NCBI GenBank assembly: GCA_018823175.1
Contig: JAHJIY010000046.1
Location: forward strand, 1 to 64,000
DNA length: 64,000 nt
Direction of reading: 5' to 3'
Source of the DNA: Pseudomonadota bacterium
GTDB taxonomy: Bacteria; Desulfobacterota; Desulfobulbia; Desulfobulbales; JAHJIY01
Below are positions 54,543 through 63,855 of the stretch, one piece after another. Within the stretch, counting starts at the first letter, position 1. Each line of letters begins with the position of its first letter. The notes beneath the pieces were generated by a model, which was given only the letters and a program-made list of their open reading frames with translations, was not told the DNA's origin and searched no databases. The position numbers were made by a program, and so were the translations under genes.

Positions 54543-55046
54543 ATGGATTATTACCGGTTCAGCAATCCGTATGTCGGCGAGATTGATATAGGTCTCGATA
54601 TCGAACCGGAAATCGGCGCGGCTGATAGCGGCGACCTTGAAGTCGATTTGCCCAGCCTTTTGGTGGCTGTGGCCGAAGCCGCGCAGGAACGGGGATACCA
54701 GGCATGGAACCATGCCGCGTCGTCCCCTATTACCCTGGCGGTGGTCCGAGAAGCCGGCGAACAAGTTTCCAGACGGTTGGACGAGAACTTCTTCCGGGTT
54801 CGTTTTCGACCGGCTTACTCCACGCGAAAAAATGTTCCTCAGGGCCATGGCCGAGTTAGGCGGCGGACCATACAGGACTGGTGATGTTGCCGATAAGTTG
54901 GGGAAAAATACTCAAAATTGGGGCCATTACGTGCCGGCCTGATCAAGAAGGGCATGGTGTTTGCCCCTTCCTATGGTAATCTCGCTTTTACCGTACCGCT
55001 TTTTGATGAATTCATGAGACGCGCCATCCCCACCTTGGAGGCGTGA
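54543..55046 (+). pseudogene. Remnant of an AAA-family ATPase
   Basis: Fragments of one protein family lie in three frames. First frame: GLDIEPEIGAADSGDLEVDL, then GYQAWNHAASSPITL and LDENFFRVRF. Second: FDRLTPREKMFLRAMAELGGG. Third: GLIKKGMVFAPSYGNLAFTV, then PLFDEFMRRAIPTLEA. An extra base near 54809 and a missing T near 54918 account for the shifts. The joint at AAQERG suggests an internal deletion that removed the ATPase core between the early acidic segment and the C-terminal winged helix. The Walker A region is also gone. Family assignment is from memory of these conserved blocks. Confidence 0.75.
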
Positions 55047-55112
55047 CTGGCGGAAATAACGAGATGATATTGTTGGAAAATTGTCATTGCCGACAAGACA
55101 AGGAGAAACACA

Positions 55113-55190
55113 TTGGCCGTACCTGATTTTCAGTCATTTTTCCTGCCGCTGTTGAAGTATAGTTCGGACGGGGAAATGCACCGCACCAAA
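55113..55190 (+). pseudogene. Truncated Mrr-type restriction endonuclease start
   Basis: A TTG with AGGAG 7 nt upstream begins AVPDFQSFFLPLLKYSSDGE and MHRTKDI, the N-terminal winged-helix start of Mrr-family enzymes. Similarity stops within about 30 codons and no nuclease domain follows, although the frame stays open to 55343. It is probably a remnant left by deletion. Confidence 0.65.
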
Positions 55191-55666
55191 GATATCAATG
55201 CTGCGATTGCAATAACTCCTGGCATTTATGGACAAATGAATTTATCATATTTTCAAGTCACACAGCAAGATTCGAACAACACCCCCCACGCATCTCGTAA
55301 GCTCTGCGCACCATGGGGGGTTACTTTTTTGATCCGTGGTTAATATAAAACATGAAAACTATCTTCATGACAGCATTCCGATGATCAATCTTGCCGCCTG
55401 CCCCACTGAAAAAAGAATTTCCGTCCGACCCGGCCCGGGGTGGGTCAGGATTTGTCCTCTATCGGGTGATATGCTGGATAATGAGTTCTCCATCCTCAGC
55501 GCAAAAAAAACATTTGCCTGACACTGCATTGCGAGTATTAATCAAAGACCGGCGGCTGATTGAGCAACAAAATAAAGGAGATGCGGCACACAGGCATTAT
55601 CTCGTCTGCCACCGAGAGCGGGTTATTAAGAATAGATATTGAAGGATTTTAATCCATTGGAGAAAT
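55191..55666. other. Intergenic decay zone before hsdM
   Basis: About 480 nt hold a terminator-like hairpin (55282-55330) and no credible gene; the 60- to 80-codon frames here lack recognisable features. It separates the broken mrr fragment from the type I locus and probably includes the hsdM promoter, which I could not pin down. Confidence 0.5.
55282..55330 (+). terminator. Intrinsic terminator-like hairpin
   Basis: CCCCCCA (55282-55288) pairs with TGGGGGG (55314-55320), with CGCA/TGCG pairing inside, and TTACTTTTTT follows. It would end transcription from the decayed genes before hsdM. Confidence 0.6.
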
Positions 55667-58003
55667 ATGGATCACGCAGCTCATAACAAAATAGTATCTT
55701 TCATCTGGTCAATTGCCGACGACTGTCTTCGCGATGTCTATGTGCGCGGCAAGTACCGTGATGTCATCCTCCCCATGTTCGTTTTGCGGCGGCTTGACTG
55801 CCTGCTTGAGCCCACTAAAGATGCGGTCATGGAAGAGGTTAAGTTTCAGCGGGACGATGCCGGGCTCACCGATCTTGAGCCGGAAGGTCTTCGCGATGCC
55901 TCCGGCTATGTTTTCTATAATACCTCCCCCTGGACCTTGCAAAAGCTGGTCGATACGGCAGCCAACAACCGTCAGATACTGGAGGCCAACTTCAAGGCAT
56001 ATCTTGATGGCTTCAGCGATAACGTCAAAGAGATCGTTGATAAGTTCAAGTTGCGTTCCATGGCAAGGCACATGGCTGAAAAGGATGTGATGCTAGAGGT
56101 ATTGGAGAAGTTTACCTCCCCCTCTATCAATCTTACCCCCAGTCCAGCCAAAGATCCGGATGGCCGCAATCTTCCCAAGCTGACAAACCTTGGCATGGGA
56201 TATGTATTTGAAGAGCTGATTCGCAAGTTCAATGAAGAGAACAACGAGGAGGCCGGGGAGCATTTCACCCCCCGTGAGGTGATCAACTTGATGACCCATG
56301 TCCTCTTTGAGCCGGTGAAAGATCAACTGCCGCCGGTCATCACCGTTTATGATCCGGCCTGTGGTTCCGGGGGGATGCTCACTGAATCCCAGGATTTCAT
56401 CATTCATCCGGATGGATTGATCAGGGCAAAGGCCGATGTCTATCTCTACGGCAAGGAGATCAACGACGAGACCTACGCCATCTGTAAATCAGACATGATG
56501 ATCAAAGGCAACAACCCGGAGAACATTAAGTGCGGTTCAACCTTGGCGACCGATGAATTTGCCGGGATGCGTTTCGATTTCATGCTTTCCAATCCGCCCT
56601 ACGGGAAATCCTGGTCCGGTGACCAAAAGCATATCGTTGATGGCAAACAGGTGTTGGACAGCCGGTTTGAAGTCCCGCTGGCAGATTTTCGCGGGGTTGA
56701 ATCCATCGTCGCGGCCACGCCCCGTTCATCAGACGGCCAGCTCCTCTTTTTGATGGAGATGGTCAACAAAATGAAGGCCCTGGACAAGGGGCCCAGCGGC
56801 TCCCGCATTGCCTCGGTCCATAACGGCTCATCGCTCTTTACCGGCGATGCCGGTGGTGGTGAGAGCAACATCCGCCGTTATATCATCGAAAACGATTACC
56901 TGGAAGCGATTATCCAGCTGCCGAACAACCTCTTCTATAATACCGGCATTACCACCTACATCTGGGTGCTTTCCAACAAGAAGGAGCCCCAGCGCCAAGG
57001 CAAGGTGCAGTTGATTGATGCCGGCCAGATGTTTCGTAAACTCCGCAAGAACCTGGGCGCCAAAAACTGTGAGTTTGCCCCGGAGCATATCAAAGAGATC
57101 ACCCGCTACTACCTCGATATGGTGGAGAATGGTAAATCCAAAATTTTCAACAATAGTGACTTTGGCTATTTTAAAGTCACCATCGAACGACCCAGTCGCA
57201 AGGCGGCCCAGTTTACCCCGGAAAGGATTGCCGGCCTGCGCTTTGTCCATGCCTTAAGAGAAGTGATGGCGTGGGCCTACGAAAAGTGGGGGGATACGAT
57301 TTACACGGCACTGGCCGATCATAAAAAGATCATCGAAGCCCATCTGGAGAAAGAAGAAATCAACCTGACGACAAAGAACGCTAAGGCGCTTTTCAACCCG
57401 CAAACCTGGGAGAATCAAAGGGCGTTGCTCGAAGTGGCTGAACGATTGATGAAAGACATCGGCCAAGAGCTGTTCATGGATTTCAATATCTTCACGGACA
57501 AGGTCGATGCATATCTGAAGTCCAACAAGATCAATCTCTCTGCCAGTGAGAAGAATCAGATCCTTAATGTAGTGAGCTGGTACGATGAGAAGGCCGAACC
57601 AGTGGTCAAGAAGGTCCATAAACTCACCGGCAAGAAACTGGAAGCCATATTGACGGAATTTGACTGCAAACCTGAAGACCTGCAAGATTTTGGCTATTGG
57701 CCGTCGGCGAACAAGGGCGAATATGTTGAGTATGAAACGGAGTCCGATTTGCGCGACACCGAGAATGTGCCGCTCAAGGAGGATATCCATACCTATTTCC
57801 TGCGCGAGGTCCGGCCCCATGTGGAAGAGGCCTGGATTAACCTGCCGCAAACCAAGATCGGCTATGAGATCAGCTTCAATAAATACTTTTATCAGCATAA
57901 ACCGTTACGATCACTGGAAGAGGTGACCCGTGATATTCTGGCCCTGGATGCCGAAACTGAGGGGTTGTTAAAGAAGCTGGTCAGCTTTGGAGGAGGTAAC
58001 TGA
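55667..58003 (+). CDS. hsdM: Type I restriction-modification DNA methyltransferase subunit
   Basis: A 778-residue N6-adenine methyltransferase. An HsdM N-terminal helical domain (SFIWSIADDCLRDVY) precedes the SAM motif DPACGSGGML and the catalytic NPPYGKSW; GEHFTPREVINLM is also typical. It is longer than the ~500 residues of EcoKI-type HsdM because of a C-terminal helical extension of about 250 residues (AHLEKEEINLTTKNAKALF onward), a known variant in the family. It overlaps hsdS by one base (TGATG). It modifies host DNA at sites chosen by HsdS. Confidence 0.94.
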   Translation: MDHAAHNKIVSFIWSIADDCLRDVYVRGKYRDVILPMFVLRRLDCLLEPTKDAVMEEVKFQRDDAGLTDLEPEGLRDASGYVFYNTSPWTLQKLVDTAANNRQILEANFKAYLDGFSDNVKEIVDKFKLRSMARHMAEKDVMLEVLEKFTSPSINLTPSPAKDPDGRNLPKLTNLGMGYVFEELIRKFNEENNEEAGEHFTPREVINLMTHVLFEPVKDQLPPVITVYDPACGSGGMLTESQDFIIHPDGLIRAKADVYLYGKEINDETYAICKSDMMIKGNNPENIKCGSTLATDEFAGMRFDFMLSNPPYGKSWSGDQKHIVDGKQVLDSRFEVPLADFRGVESIVAATPRSSDGQLLFLMEMVNKMKALDKGPSGSRIASVHNGSSLFTGDAGGGESNIRRYIIENDYLEAIIQLPNNLFYNTGITTYIWVLSNKKEPQRQGKVQLIDAGQMFRKLRKNLGAKNCEFAPEHIKEITRYYLDMVENGKSKIFNNSDFGYFKVTIERPSRKAAQFTPERIAGLRFVHALREVMAWAYEKWGDTIYTALADHKKIIEAHLEKEEINLTTKNAKALFNPQTWENQRALLEVAERLMKDIGQELFMDFNIFTDKVDAYLKSNKINLSASEKNQILNVVSWYDEKAEPVVKKVHKLTGKKLEAILTEFDCKPEDLQDFGYWPSANKGEYVEYETESDLRDTENVPLKEDIHTYFLREVRPHVEEAWINLPQTKIGYEISFNKYFYQHKPLRSLEEVTRDILALDAETEGLLKKLVSFGGGN

Positions 58004-59313
58004 TGGATCAGTCAGTTGTCTTTCCAAGACACGAATCCTATCAAGATAGTGATTCAGATTGGCTAGGCGAGGTTCCAAGTGATTGGTCGGTGGAAAGTAT
58101 CCGCGCCGTGACCCAGCTAAAGAGTAAAAAGAATCAGCCTGACTTGCAGGTACTCTCCGTCTATCGAGATTATGGAGTTATCCTTAAGAATTCGCGGGAT
58201 GATAATCACAACGCAACGTCACTCGATACTTCGGGTTATAAGGTTGTAAACGAAGGTGATTTAGTCGTTAACAAGATGAAAGCTTGGCAAGGATCGATGG
58301 GGGTTAGTGAACATAATGGGATTGTAAGCCCGGCCTACATAACCTGTCGAGTAGACGCAGAAAGAGCCTTCCCTAAGTTTCTACATTATTTGCTACGGTC
58401 ACAACCGTACATTGGGGTCTATAATGCGTTGTCTTATGGTGTTCGTGTTGGCCAGTGGGATATGCACTATGAAGACTTCAAGCATATTCCTTTGCCGTTA
58501 CCAGACAGAGACCAACAGCAACGCATCGCCAACTTCCTTGACCAAAAGACCGCCGAGATCGACGAGGCCATTGCCAAGAAGCAGCGCTTAATTGAGCTGC
58601 TCAAAGAGCAAAAGTCCATCCTGATCAATCAGGCCGTAACCAAGGGGCTTAACCCCGATGCGCCCATGCGTGATAGCGGTGTGGAGTGGATTGGTGAGAT
58701 GCCGGAGCATTGGGAAATAAAGAAATTGAAATATGTTGCGGGAGGGTTCATGTATGGAACTTCCGTGGATTGCAACACTGAAAGTACAGGTATTCCAGTA
58801 TTGAGGATTCCTAATATAAGTAAGGGGCACCTAACCCTTGATGACTTGAAGTTTGCTAAACTGTCAAAGAGAGAAGAAGAAAAGTATCTGCTACAAGATA
58901 ACGATATTTTGATAGTACGTACCAACGGGAACCCTCAGCTAGTAGGGCGATGTGCTTTGATCCGAGAGGCTGGAAGATTTATGTTTGCCTCTTATTTGAT
59001 CAAAGTTACCCCTCAAAATAACATTGTCCCGCAGTTTCTTGTTGCCACCATGGCTTCAGCTTCTGTCCAAGATTATTTAACTCATAGTGCGCGTACCTCT
59101 GCCGGGAATTATAATCTGAATACACAATCATTAGGGGATGCGTATCTAACATACCCTCCAATAGAGGAACAGGAACAAATGGTAGCCTATGAGCAATCGC
59201 TACACATAAAATTTGGAGATATTCTGAGTGCAGTTGAGAAGGATATCTCATTGCTTGCGGAACTCAAGGCATGCCTTATTTCCTACGCTGTTACCGGAAA
59301 GATCAAACTATAA
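58003..59313 (+). CDS. hsdS: Type I restriction-modification specificity subunit
   Basis: A 436-residue protein with two target-recognition domains. The first unit starts DWLGEVPSDWSVESIRAVTQ, and the second starts EWIGEMPEHWEIKKLKYVAG near residue 230. The repeat of the WxGE-P-W segment marks the internal two-fold symmetry. Conserved helices (DRDQQQRIANFLDQKTAEID and the C-terminal EEQEQMVAYEQ) act as the spacer that sets the gap in the recognition site. It is coupled to hsdM. The recognised DNA sequence cannot be predicted from the protein. Confidence 0.94.
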   Translation: MDQSVVFPRHESYQDSDSDWLGEVPSDWSVESIRAVTQLKSKKNQPDLQVLSVYRDYGVILKNSRDDNHNATSLDTSGYKVVNEGDLVVNKMKAWQGSMGVSEHNGIVSPAYITCRVDAERAFPKFLHYLLRSQPYIGVYNALSYGVRVGQWDMHYEDFKHIPLPLPDRDQQQRIANFLDQKTAEIDEAIAKKQRLIELLKEQKSILINQAVTKGLNPDAPMRDSGVEWIGEMPEHWEIKKLKYVAGGFMYGTSVDCNTESTGIPVLRIPNISKGHLTLDDLKFAKLSKREEEKYLLQDNDILIVRTNGNPQLVGRCALIREAGRFMFASYLIKVTPQNNIVPQFLVATMASASVQDYLTHSARTSAGNYNLNTQSLGDAYLTYPPIEEQEQMVAYEQSLHIKFGDILSAVEKDISLLAELKACLISYAVTGKIKL

Positions 59314-59325
59314 GGATTTTGGCTC

Positions 59326-59385
59326 ATGGACACCCAAACCAACGAACAAACCTTAACCTCCGTCAGACAGGAGCCTGTCCCATGA
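59326..59385 (+). pseudogene. Relic of an hsdR start
   Basis: This 19-codon frame begins MDTQTNEQTLTSVRQEP, nearly the same start as the intact HsdR at 59817 (MVTQTNEQALEA); the DNA shares ATGG-CACCCAAACCAA and GAACAA. It follows hsdS by 12 nt, just where hsdR would be expected, then stops. It overlaps the next fragment by ATGA. Confidence 0.6.
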
Positions 59386-59507
59386 CCCTGACCCGCAGTC
59401 CGGAATATCTGCGCAGCCTGTTGCAGGAGCTGGCCTCCCTTCCCAAGGAGGCCGAGTGGTTGGAGTTCACGCACAATAACTTCAAGCCTGTTGGGCCTGA
59501 AGTTTAA
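59382..59507 (+). pseudogene. N-terminal fragment of an AlbA_2-type protein
   Basis: Forty-one codons read MTLTRSPEYLRSLLQELASL, then PKEAEWLEFTHNNFKP, the beginning of AlbA_2/Schlafen-like ATP-binding proteins that often accompany type I restriction loci. The frame ends at a stop codon after VGPEV, long before any core motif. Either a truncated gene or the scar of a deletion. Confidence 0.65.
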
Positions 59508-59816
59508 TTGATGGGTAATTGATAGAACAAGTGATCTATTGACGAGAGTGTCGGTTAACTTACTGAAATATAAGAAAGTATTATTCATAGAGGTAATTGA
59601 TAGGCTATTGATTGAGTGAAGCTTGAGCATTGTGCACATAATGCGCGCAACCCCACTGAATTTGCTTGACCGTTGCTTGATCAATTCGGGGTTATAATGC
59701 CGTTTTTATTAAAAAATGCTTTTATTTCAGCATGTTGCATGTTTGTATTTGCTTGACTGATGTTTTATTAGGTTTTGCATACCGCACTGTTTAAGTCTGG
59801 TCATCTGGGAGAAAGA
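59508..59816. other. AT-rich spacer before hsdR
   Basis: These 309 nt are clearly more AT-rich than the flanking genes and contain no gene. TATAAT occurs at 59693-59698, but upstream TTGACC (59666) and TTGATC (59677) are at poor spacings of 21 and 10 nt. It may hold the hsdR promoter and the scar of an insertion or deletion that split the hsd operon. Confidence 0.5.
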
Positions 59817-62800
59817 ATGGTCACCCAAACCAATGAACAAGCCCTCGAAGCCTGTATAGAGCAAGCCTTGACCGGGTCTTGCCGCGAGCACTTTAAGAGC
59901 GAAGGCTTGAGTGTAGCCGAAGCCAATGCCCATTATCGCAGTGGCCATGGTTACTGGTTTGGCGAGTCGGTTGATTTCGATCAAGAGTTTGCTGTTGATC
60001 GCCAACACTTCTGGAATTTTCTTGAAGCAACCCAGGCCGAAGAATTGGTAAAAATCAAAGACCGGCCCAATTGGCAACGCTTGATCCTTGAGCGGCTGAG
60101 TCGGAAGATTCAAAAAGAGGGTATTCTTAAAGTTCTCAAAGGAGGTCTGCGAATTGATGATGCCAAGCTCACCCTTCTGTACAGCCAACCCTATAACGAC
60201 ATCAATCCCGAAGTTGCAAAACTTTTCGAGGAGAATATCTTCTCCGTCACCCGGCAGGTACATTATTCCCAGGCCGACCCGCTCAAGTCCATCGACATGG
60301 TGTTGTTCATTAACGGCATTGCCATTGCCACCATTGAGTTGAAAAATGCCTGGACCGGTCAGACCACTTATCACGCCATGAAGCAGTATCGGGAAGATCG
60401 TGACCCCAACGAAACGCTTCTGCAATTCGGGCGGTGTCTGGTGCATTTTGCGGTGGATACCGATGAAGTTTATATGACGACCCGCCTGGCCGGGAAAAAG
60501 ACCAACTTTCTGCCCTTTAACAAAGGGTACAAGCATGGCAAGGGAAACCCGCCGAATCCCACCGGCCATAAGAGCAATTATCTCTGGCAGGAGATTTTTA
60601 CCCGGCAAAGCCTGACCAATATCATCGAGCATTTTGCCAAGCTGGTAGGTGAAAAAGAGAGTGCCCAACTCAAGAAGAAGACTTTGTTCTTTCCCCGCTA
60701 TCATCAGCTGGAGGTTGTTCGCAACCTGCTTGCCGATGTCCGGGAGCGAGGGGTAGGGAAAACCTATCTGATCCAACATTCCGCTGGGTCCGGCAAATCT
60801 AACTCCATCACTTGGACGGCCTACCAGTTGATTGAGATTTACGCCAAGGACGCCGATCATCCGGTTTTTGATTCGGTGGTGGTTGTTACTGATCGTCGGG
60901 TCTTGGATAAGCAGCTGCGTAACAACATCAAACAGTTTTCCGAGGTAAAGAATATCGTGGCCCCGGCCATGAACTCCCAGGAGTTGAAGCTGGCCTTGGA
61001 GAGCGGCAAGAAGATCATCATTACCACCATCCAGAAGTTTCCCTTCATTGTCGACGGTATCGAAGATCTATCCGACAAGAAGTTTGCCGTTATTATCGAC
61101 GAGGCCCATAGTTCGCAAAGCGGCTCTGCGGCAGATAATCTCAACATGACCCTCGGTTCTGATGAGGATGAAGTCCAGGACGCTATCCTTGAGATTATGA
61201 AGAAACGGAAGATGCGGGACAACGCTTCGTACTTCGCCTTTACTGCCACGCCCAAGAATGCCACCCTGGAACGTTTTGGCGAGAAGACCCCGGAAGGCAA
61301 GTTTATCCCGTTTCATCTTTATTCGATGAAGCAGGCCATCGAAGAAGGTTTCATCCTCGACATCCTAGCCAACTACACCACCTATAAAAGCTATTATCAG
61401 ATTGAGAAATCAATCCGGGACAACCCCCTGTTTGACACCGCTAAAGCCCAGAAAAAGTTGCGGGCCTATGTGGAGGGGCACAAAGAAACCATCGCGGTCA
61501 AGGCGGACATCATGGTCAGCCACTTTCTGGAGCAGGTGGTGGGGCCGAAGAAGCTCAAGGGTAAGGCCAAGGCAATGATAGTGACCCGCAATATCGAGTC
61601 GGCCATTCGGTACTTTTTCGCCGTTCGCGATGCGCTTCAGGGTCAATCCTTTAAGGCCATGATCGCCTTCTCCGGCAATAAGAAGATAGATGGCTTTGAG
61701 CATACCGAGGATTCTGTTAACGGTTTTCCAGCGAGGGATATTGAAGAGAAATTTGATGCCGATGAATACCGCTTGCTGGTTGTGGCCAACAAGTACTTGA
61801 CTGGTTTTGACCAGCCCAAACTTTCCACCATGTACGTGGACAAGAAGCTGCAAGGGGTGTTTGCCGTGCAGGCCTTGTCGCGGTTGAATAGATGTTCCCA
61901 TTCCCTCGGCAAACGTAAAGAAGATACCTTTGTTCTCGATTTTTTCAATTCCACCGACGATATCAAGAAGGCCTTTGATCCGTTTTATACCGCGACCTCG
62001 CTATCCAAAGCGACTGACGTAAACGTATTGCATGACACCAAGGAAAAACTTGATGAAGTCGGCGTTTATGAATGGGAGGAGGTGGAGATGTTTTGCACTC
62101 TCTATTTTTCCAATGCCGAGGCGGAACAGCTTAGCCCGATTATCGATATTTGTGCTGCCCGTTTTGAACATGGGTTGGAACTGGAAGATGACGATAAAGT
62201 CGATTTCAAGATCAAGGCCAAGCAGTTTGTAAAGATCTACGCTCAACTCGCCTGCATCATGCCATTTAACAAAATCGAATGGGAGAAGCTGCACTGGTTT
62301 CTGAAGTTCCTGATCCCGAAACTGAAGATCAAAGATAAGGACAAGGACACCCTGGATGAACTGCTCGACAGTATTGACCTCTCCACCTACGGTCTGGAAC
62401 GGGTGAAATTGAAGCAGAGTATCGGCCTGGACGATACCGACTCAGAGCTTGATCCCCAAAACCCCAATGTCCGGGGGGCACATGGTGGAGGCCCGGAAGA
62501 CCCTCTTGACGAAATCATCCGACTTTTTAACGAGCGCTGGTTTGCCGGTTGGGAGGCAACCCCTGAAGAACAACGGGTCAAGTTCATCAACATCGCCAAA
62601 CATGTTTTCAATAACCCCAACTATCAAACACAAGTGGTCGACAACCTAGATGAGCAGAACAGCCGCATCGCCCTGGAGAAAATGATCGGCCAGGCCGTGA
62701 GCCAAGAACGAAAGAGAGAATTGGATCTGTACAAACGCTATGCCCAGGACCATGAATTTAAGCGGGCATTTGATTCAAGCATCATGAGGTTGCTGTTGCA

Positions 62801-62840
62801 AACCACAAGCGAAACAGTGCGGAAGGAACTTGTTGGTTAA
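59817..62840 (+). CDS. hsdR: Type I restriction enzyme R subunit
   Basis: A 1007-residue nuclease-translocase. The PD-(D/E)xK nuclease is near the N-terminus (DMVLFINGIAIATIELKNAW). The motor has Walker A QHSAGSGKSNS, VVVTDRRVLDKQL, IIDEAHSSQSG (DEAH box), FTATPKNATLERFG, VTRNIESAIRY and VVANKYLTGFDQPKLS, then QALSRLNR. The C-terminal helical part (ALEKMIGQAVSQERKRELDLYK) docks on the methyltransferase. Start chosen at the ATG with GGGAGAAAGA upstream; the frame opens 14 codons earlier without an RBS. It is separated from hsdS by 500 nt of relics, unlike a typical compact hsd operon. Confidence 0.94.
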   Translation: MVTQTNEQALEACIEQALTGSCREHFKSEGLSVAEANAHYRSGHGYWFGESVDFDQEFAVDRQHFWNFLEATQAEELVKIKDRPNWQRLILERLSRKIQKEGILKVLKGGLRIDDAKLTLLYSQPYNDINPEVAKLFEENIFSVTRQVHYSQADPLKSIDMVLFINGIAIATIELKNAWTGQTTYHAMKQYREDRDPNETLLQFGRCLVHFAVDTDEVYMTTRLAGKKTNFLPFNKGYKHGKGNPPNPTGHKSNYLWQEIFTRQSLTNIIEHFAKLVGEKESAQLKKKTLFFPRYHQLEVVRNLLADVRERGVGKTYLIQHSAGSGKSNSITWTAYQLIEIYAKDADHPVFDSVVVVTDRRVLDKQLRNNIKQFSEVKNIVAPAMNSQELKLALESGKKIIITTIQKFPFIVDGIEDLSDKKFAVIIDEAHSSQSGSAADNLNMTLGSDEDEVQDAILEIMKKRKMRDNASYFAFTATPKNATLERFGEKTPEGKFIPFHLYSMKQAIEEGFILDILANYTTYKSYYQIEKSIRDNPLFDTAKAQKKLRAYVEGHKETIAVKADIMVSHFLEQVVGPKKLKGKAKAMIVTRNIESAIRYFFAVRDALQGQSFKAMIAFSGNKKIDGFEHTEDSVNGFPARDIEEKFDADEYRLLVVANKYLTGFDQPKLSTMYVDKKLQGVFAVQALSRLNRCSHSLGKRKEDTFVLDFFNSTDDIKKAFDPFYTATSLSKATDVNVLHDTKEKLDEVGVYEWEEVEMFCTLYFSNAEAEQLSPIIDICAARFEHGLELEDDDKVDFKIKAKQFVKIYAQLACIMPFNKIEWEKLHWFLKFLIPKLKIKDKDKDTLDELLDSIDLSTYGLERVKLKQSIGLDDTDSELDPQNPNVRGAHGGGPEDPLDEIIRLFNERWFAGWEATPEEQRVKFINIAKHVFNNPNYQTQVVDNLDEQNSRIALEKMIGQAVSQERKRELDLYKRYAQDHEFKRAFDSSIMRLLLQTTSETVRKELVG

Positions 62841-62970
62841 GATGACGATGCCTTGGACATCACAACATTCTAAATGGCTAGTTGATACCGGCGAGAAACT
62901 TGAAAGAACTTCTGCAGGAAAAGAACCTGCAGGCCAATGCATTGAATAACTGAAACTAACGAGGTTATCC

Positions 62971-63855
62971 ATGGAAAACAAGCCCACCATAGCCGAGGTG
63001 CAAGCGACGGTTCCAACGGCGAGAATCATCGAGGAACTGGGAGAAGGCACCTTCAAGGTTGCCTTCCGAGCGAAAATAGGCGGCAGAGAGGAGGCCCTGA
63101 AACTGGTACGGATTCCAACTGATCCGGAAGATCCTACCGTGGAAGAGATCAACCGCCGCCGCGCCTATCGCGAGATTGACATTCTCGCTAAATGCACCTC
63201 GCCCTTTCTGGTCAAACTTGGTCAGTTGCCGCCCGAAGATTGCGAGATAAGCGGCAACACCTATATCCTGTATTCAGAGGAACTTGTTGCAGGCGACTCC
63301 TTGCGAACAAGAATCAGAAACAAATATAGGCCGGGTCAACAAGAACTGGCCGTGGCCGGTCTGACCCTTCTTGATGTCATTGGCCAGCTTGCAGGAATGA
63401 AGGTCATTCATCGGGATATCAAACCGGAAAATATGGTGGCTACTGGTTTGCCGGAACGGCCTTTTGTGCTTCTTGACCTCGGAATCGCTTTTGTTCAGGG
63501 TGGCACCCGCCTGACCATGGACTCCGGACACATTCCTGGCACACTCTATTATATCGCTCCTGAAATGCTCGATGTCAATTTCCGCCAGTCCCTGGATTAT
63601 CGCGCCGATCTCTATACCTCCGGCCTAACGCTCTATGAGTACGCTACAAGCATAAATCCATTTGCCAGGAGGGAGGAAGCCATATACTCAACCCTTTACA
63701 GAATAAAGCATGACAGGCCCCGGCCTTTGTCCGAACTGCGACCCGACCTTGATAAAGTTTTTTGCCTGCTGATTAATCAGCTCATCAAAAAACTGCCGGC
63801 CCTCAGACCTGCCAACTTGAAGGGCATAATCAATACCTTGGAGAATTACCGATGA
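62971..63855 (+). CDS. Hanks-type serine/threonine protein kinase
   Basis: A 294-residue soluble kinase without a membrane helix. It has the glycine loop LGEGTFKVAFRAKI, the catalytic lysine in EEALKLVRI, the HRD loop VIHRDIKPENMV, a DLG version of the DFG motif (VLLDLGIAF), and the APE-like IAPEML. The N-terminal ~25 residues and the C-terminal RPANLKGIINTLENY complete a minimal kinase domain. It starts behind GAGG. Its stop codon overlaps the next gene (ATGA), and the placement after a type I system suggests a phage-defence kinase module, but its target is unknown. Confidence 0.9.
   Translation: MENKPTIAEVQATVPTARIIEELGEGTFKVAFRAKIGGREEALKLVRIPTDPEDPTVEEINRRRAYREIDILAKCTSPFLVKLGQLPPEDCEISGNTYILYSEELVAGDSLRTRIRNKYRPGQQELAVAGLTLLDVIGQLAGMKVIHRDIKPENMVATGLPERPFVLLDLGIAFVQGGTRLTMDSGHIPGTLYYIAPEMLDVNFRQSLDYRADLYTSGLTLYEYATSINPFARREEAIYSTLYRIKHDRPRPLSELRPDLDKVFCLLINQLIKKLPALRPANLKGIINTLENYR

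Noticed and set aside
54637-54942. 101-codon frame as an independent gene
   Set aside because: Only its second half is protein-like, and that half continues the AAA ATPase remnant read in the neighbouring frame.
55667-58003. HsdM read as a fusion with another enzyme because of its 778 residues
   Set aside because: The extra C-terminal part is helical without catalytic motifs and long HsdM variants of this sort are known.
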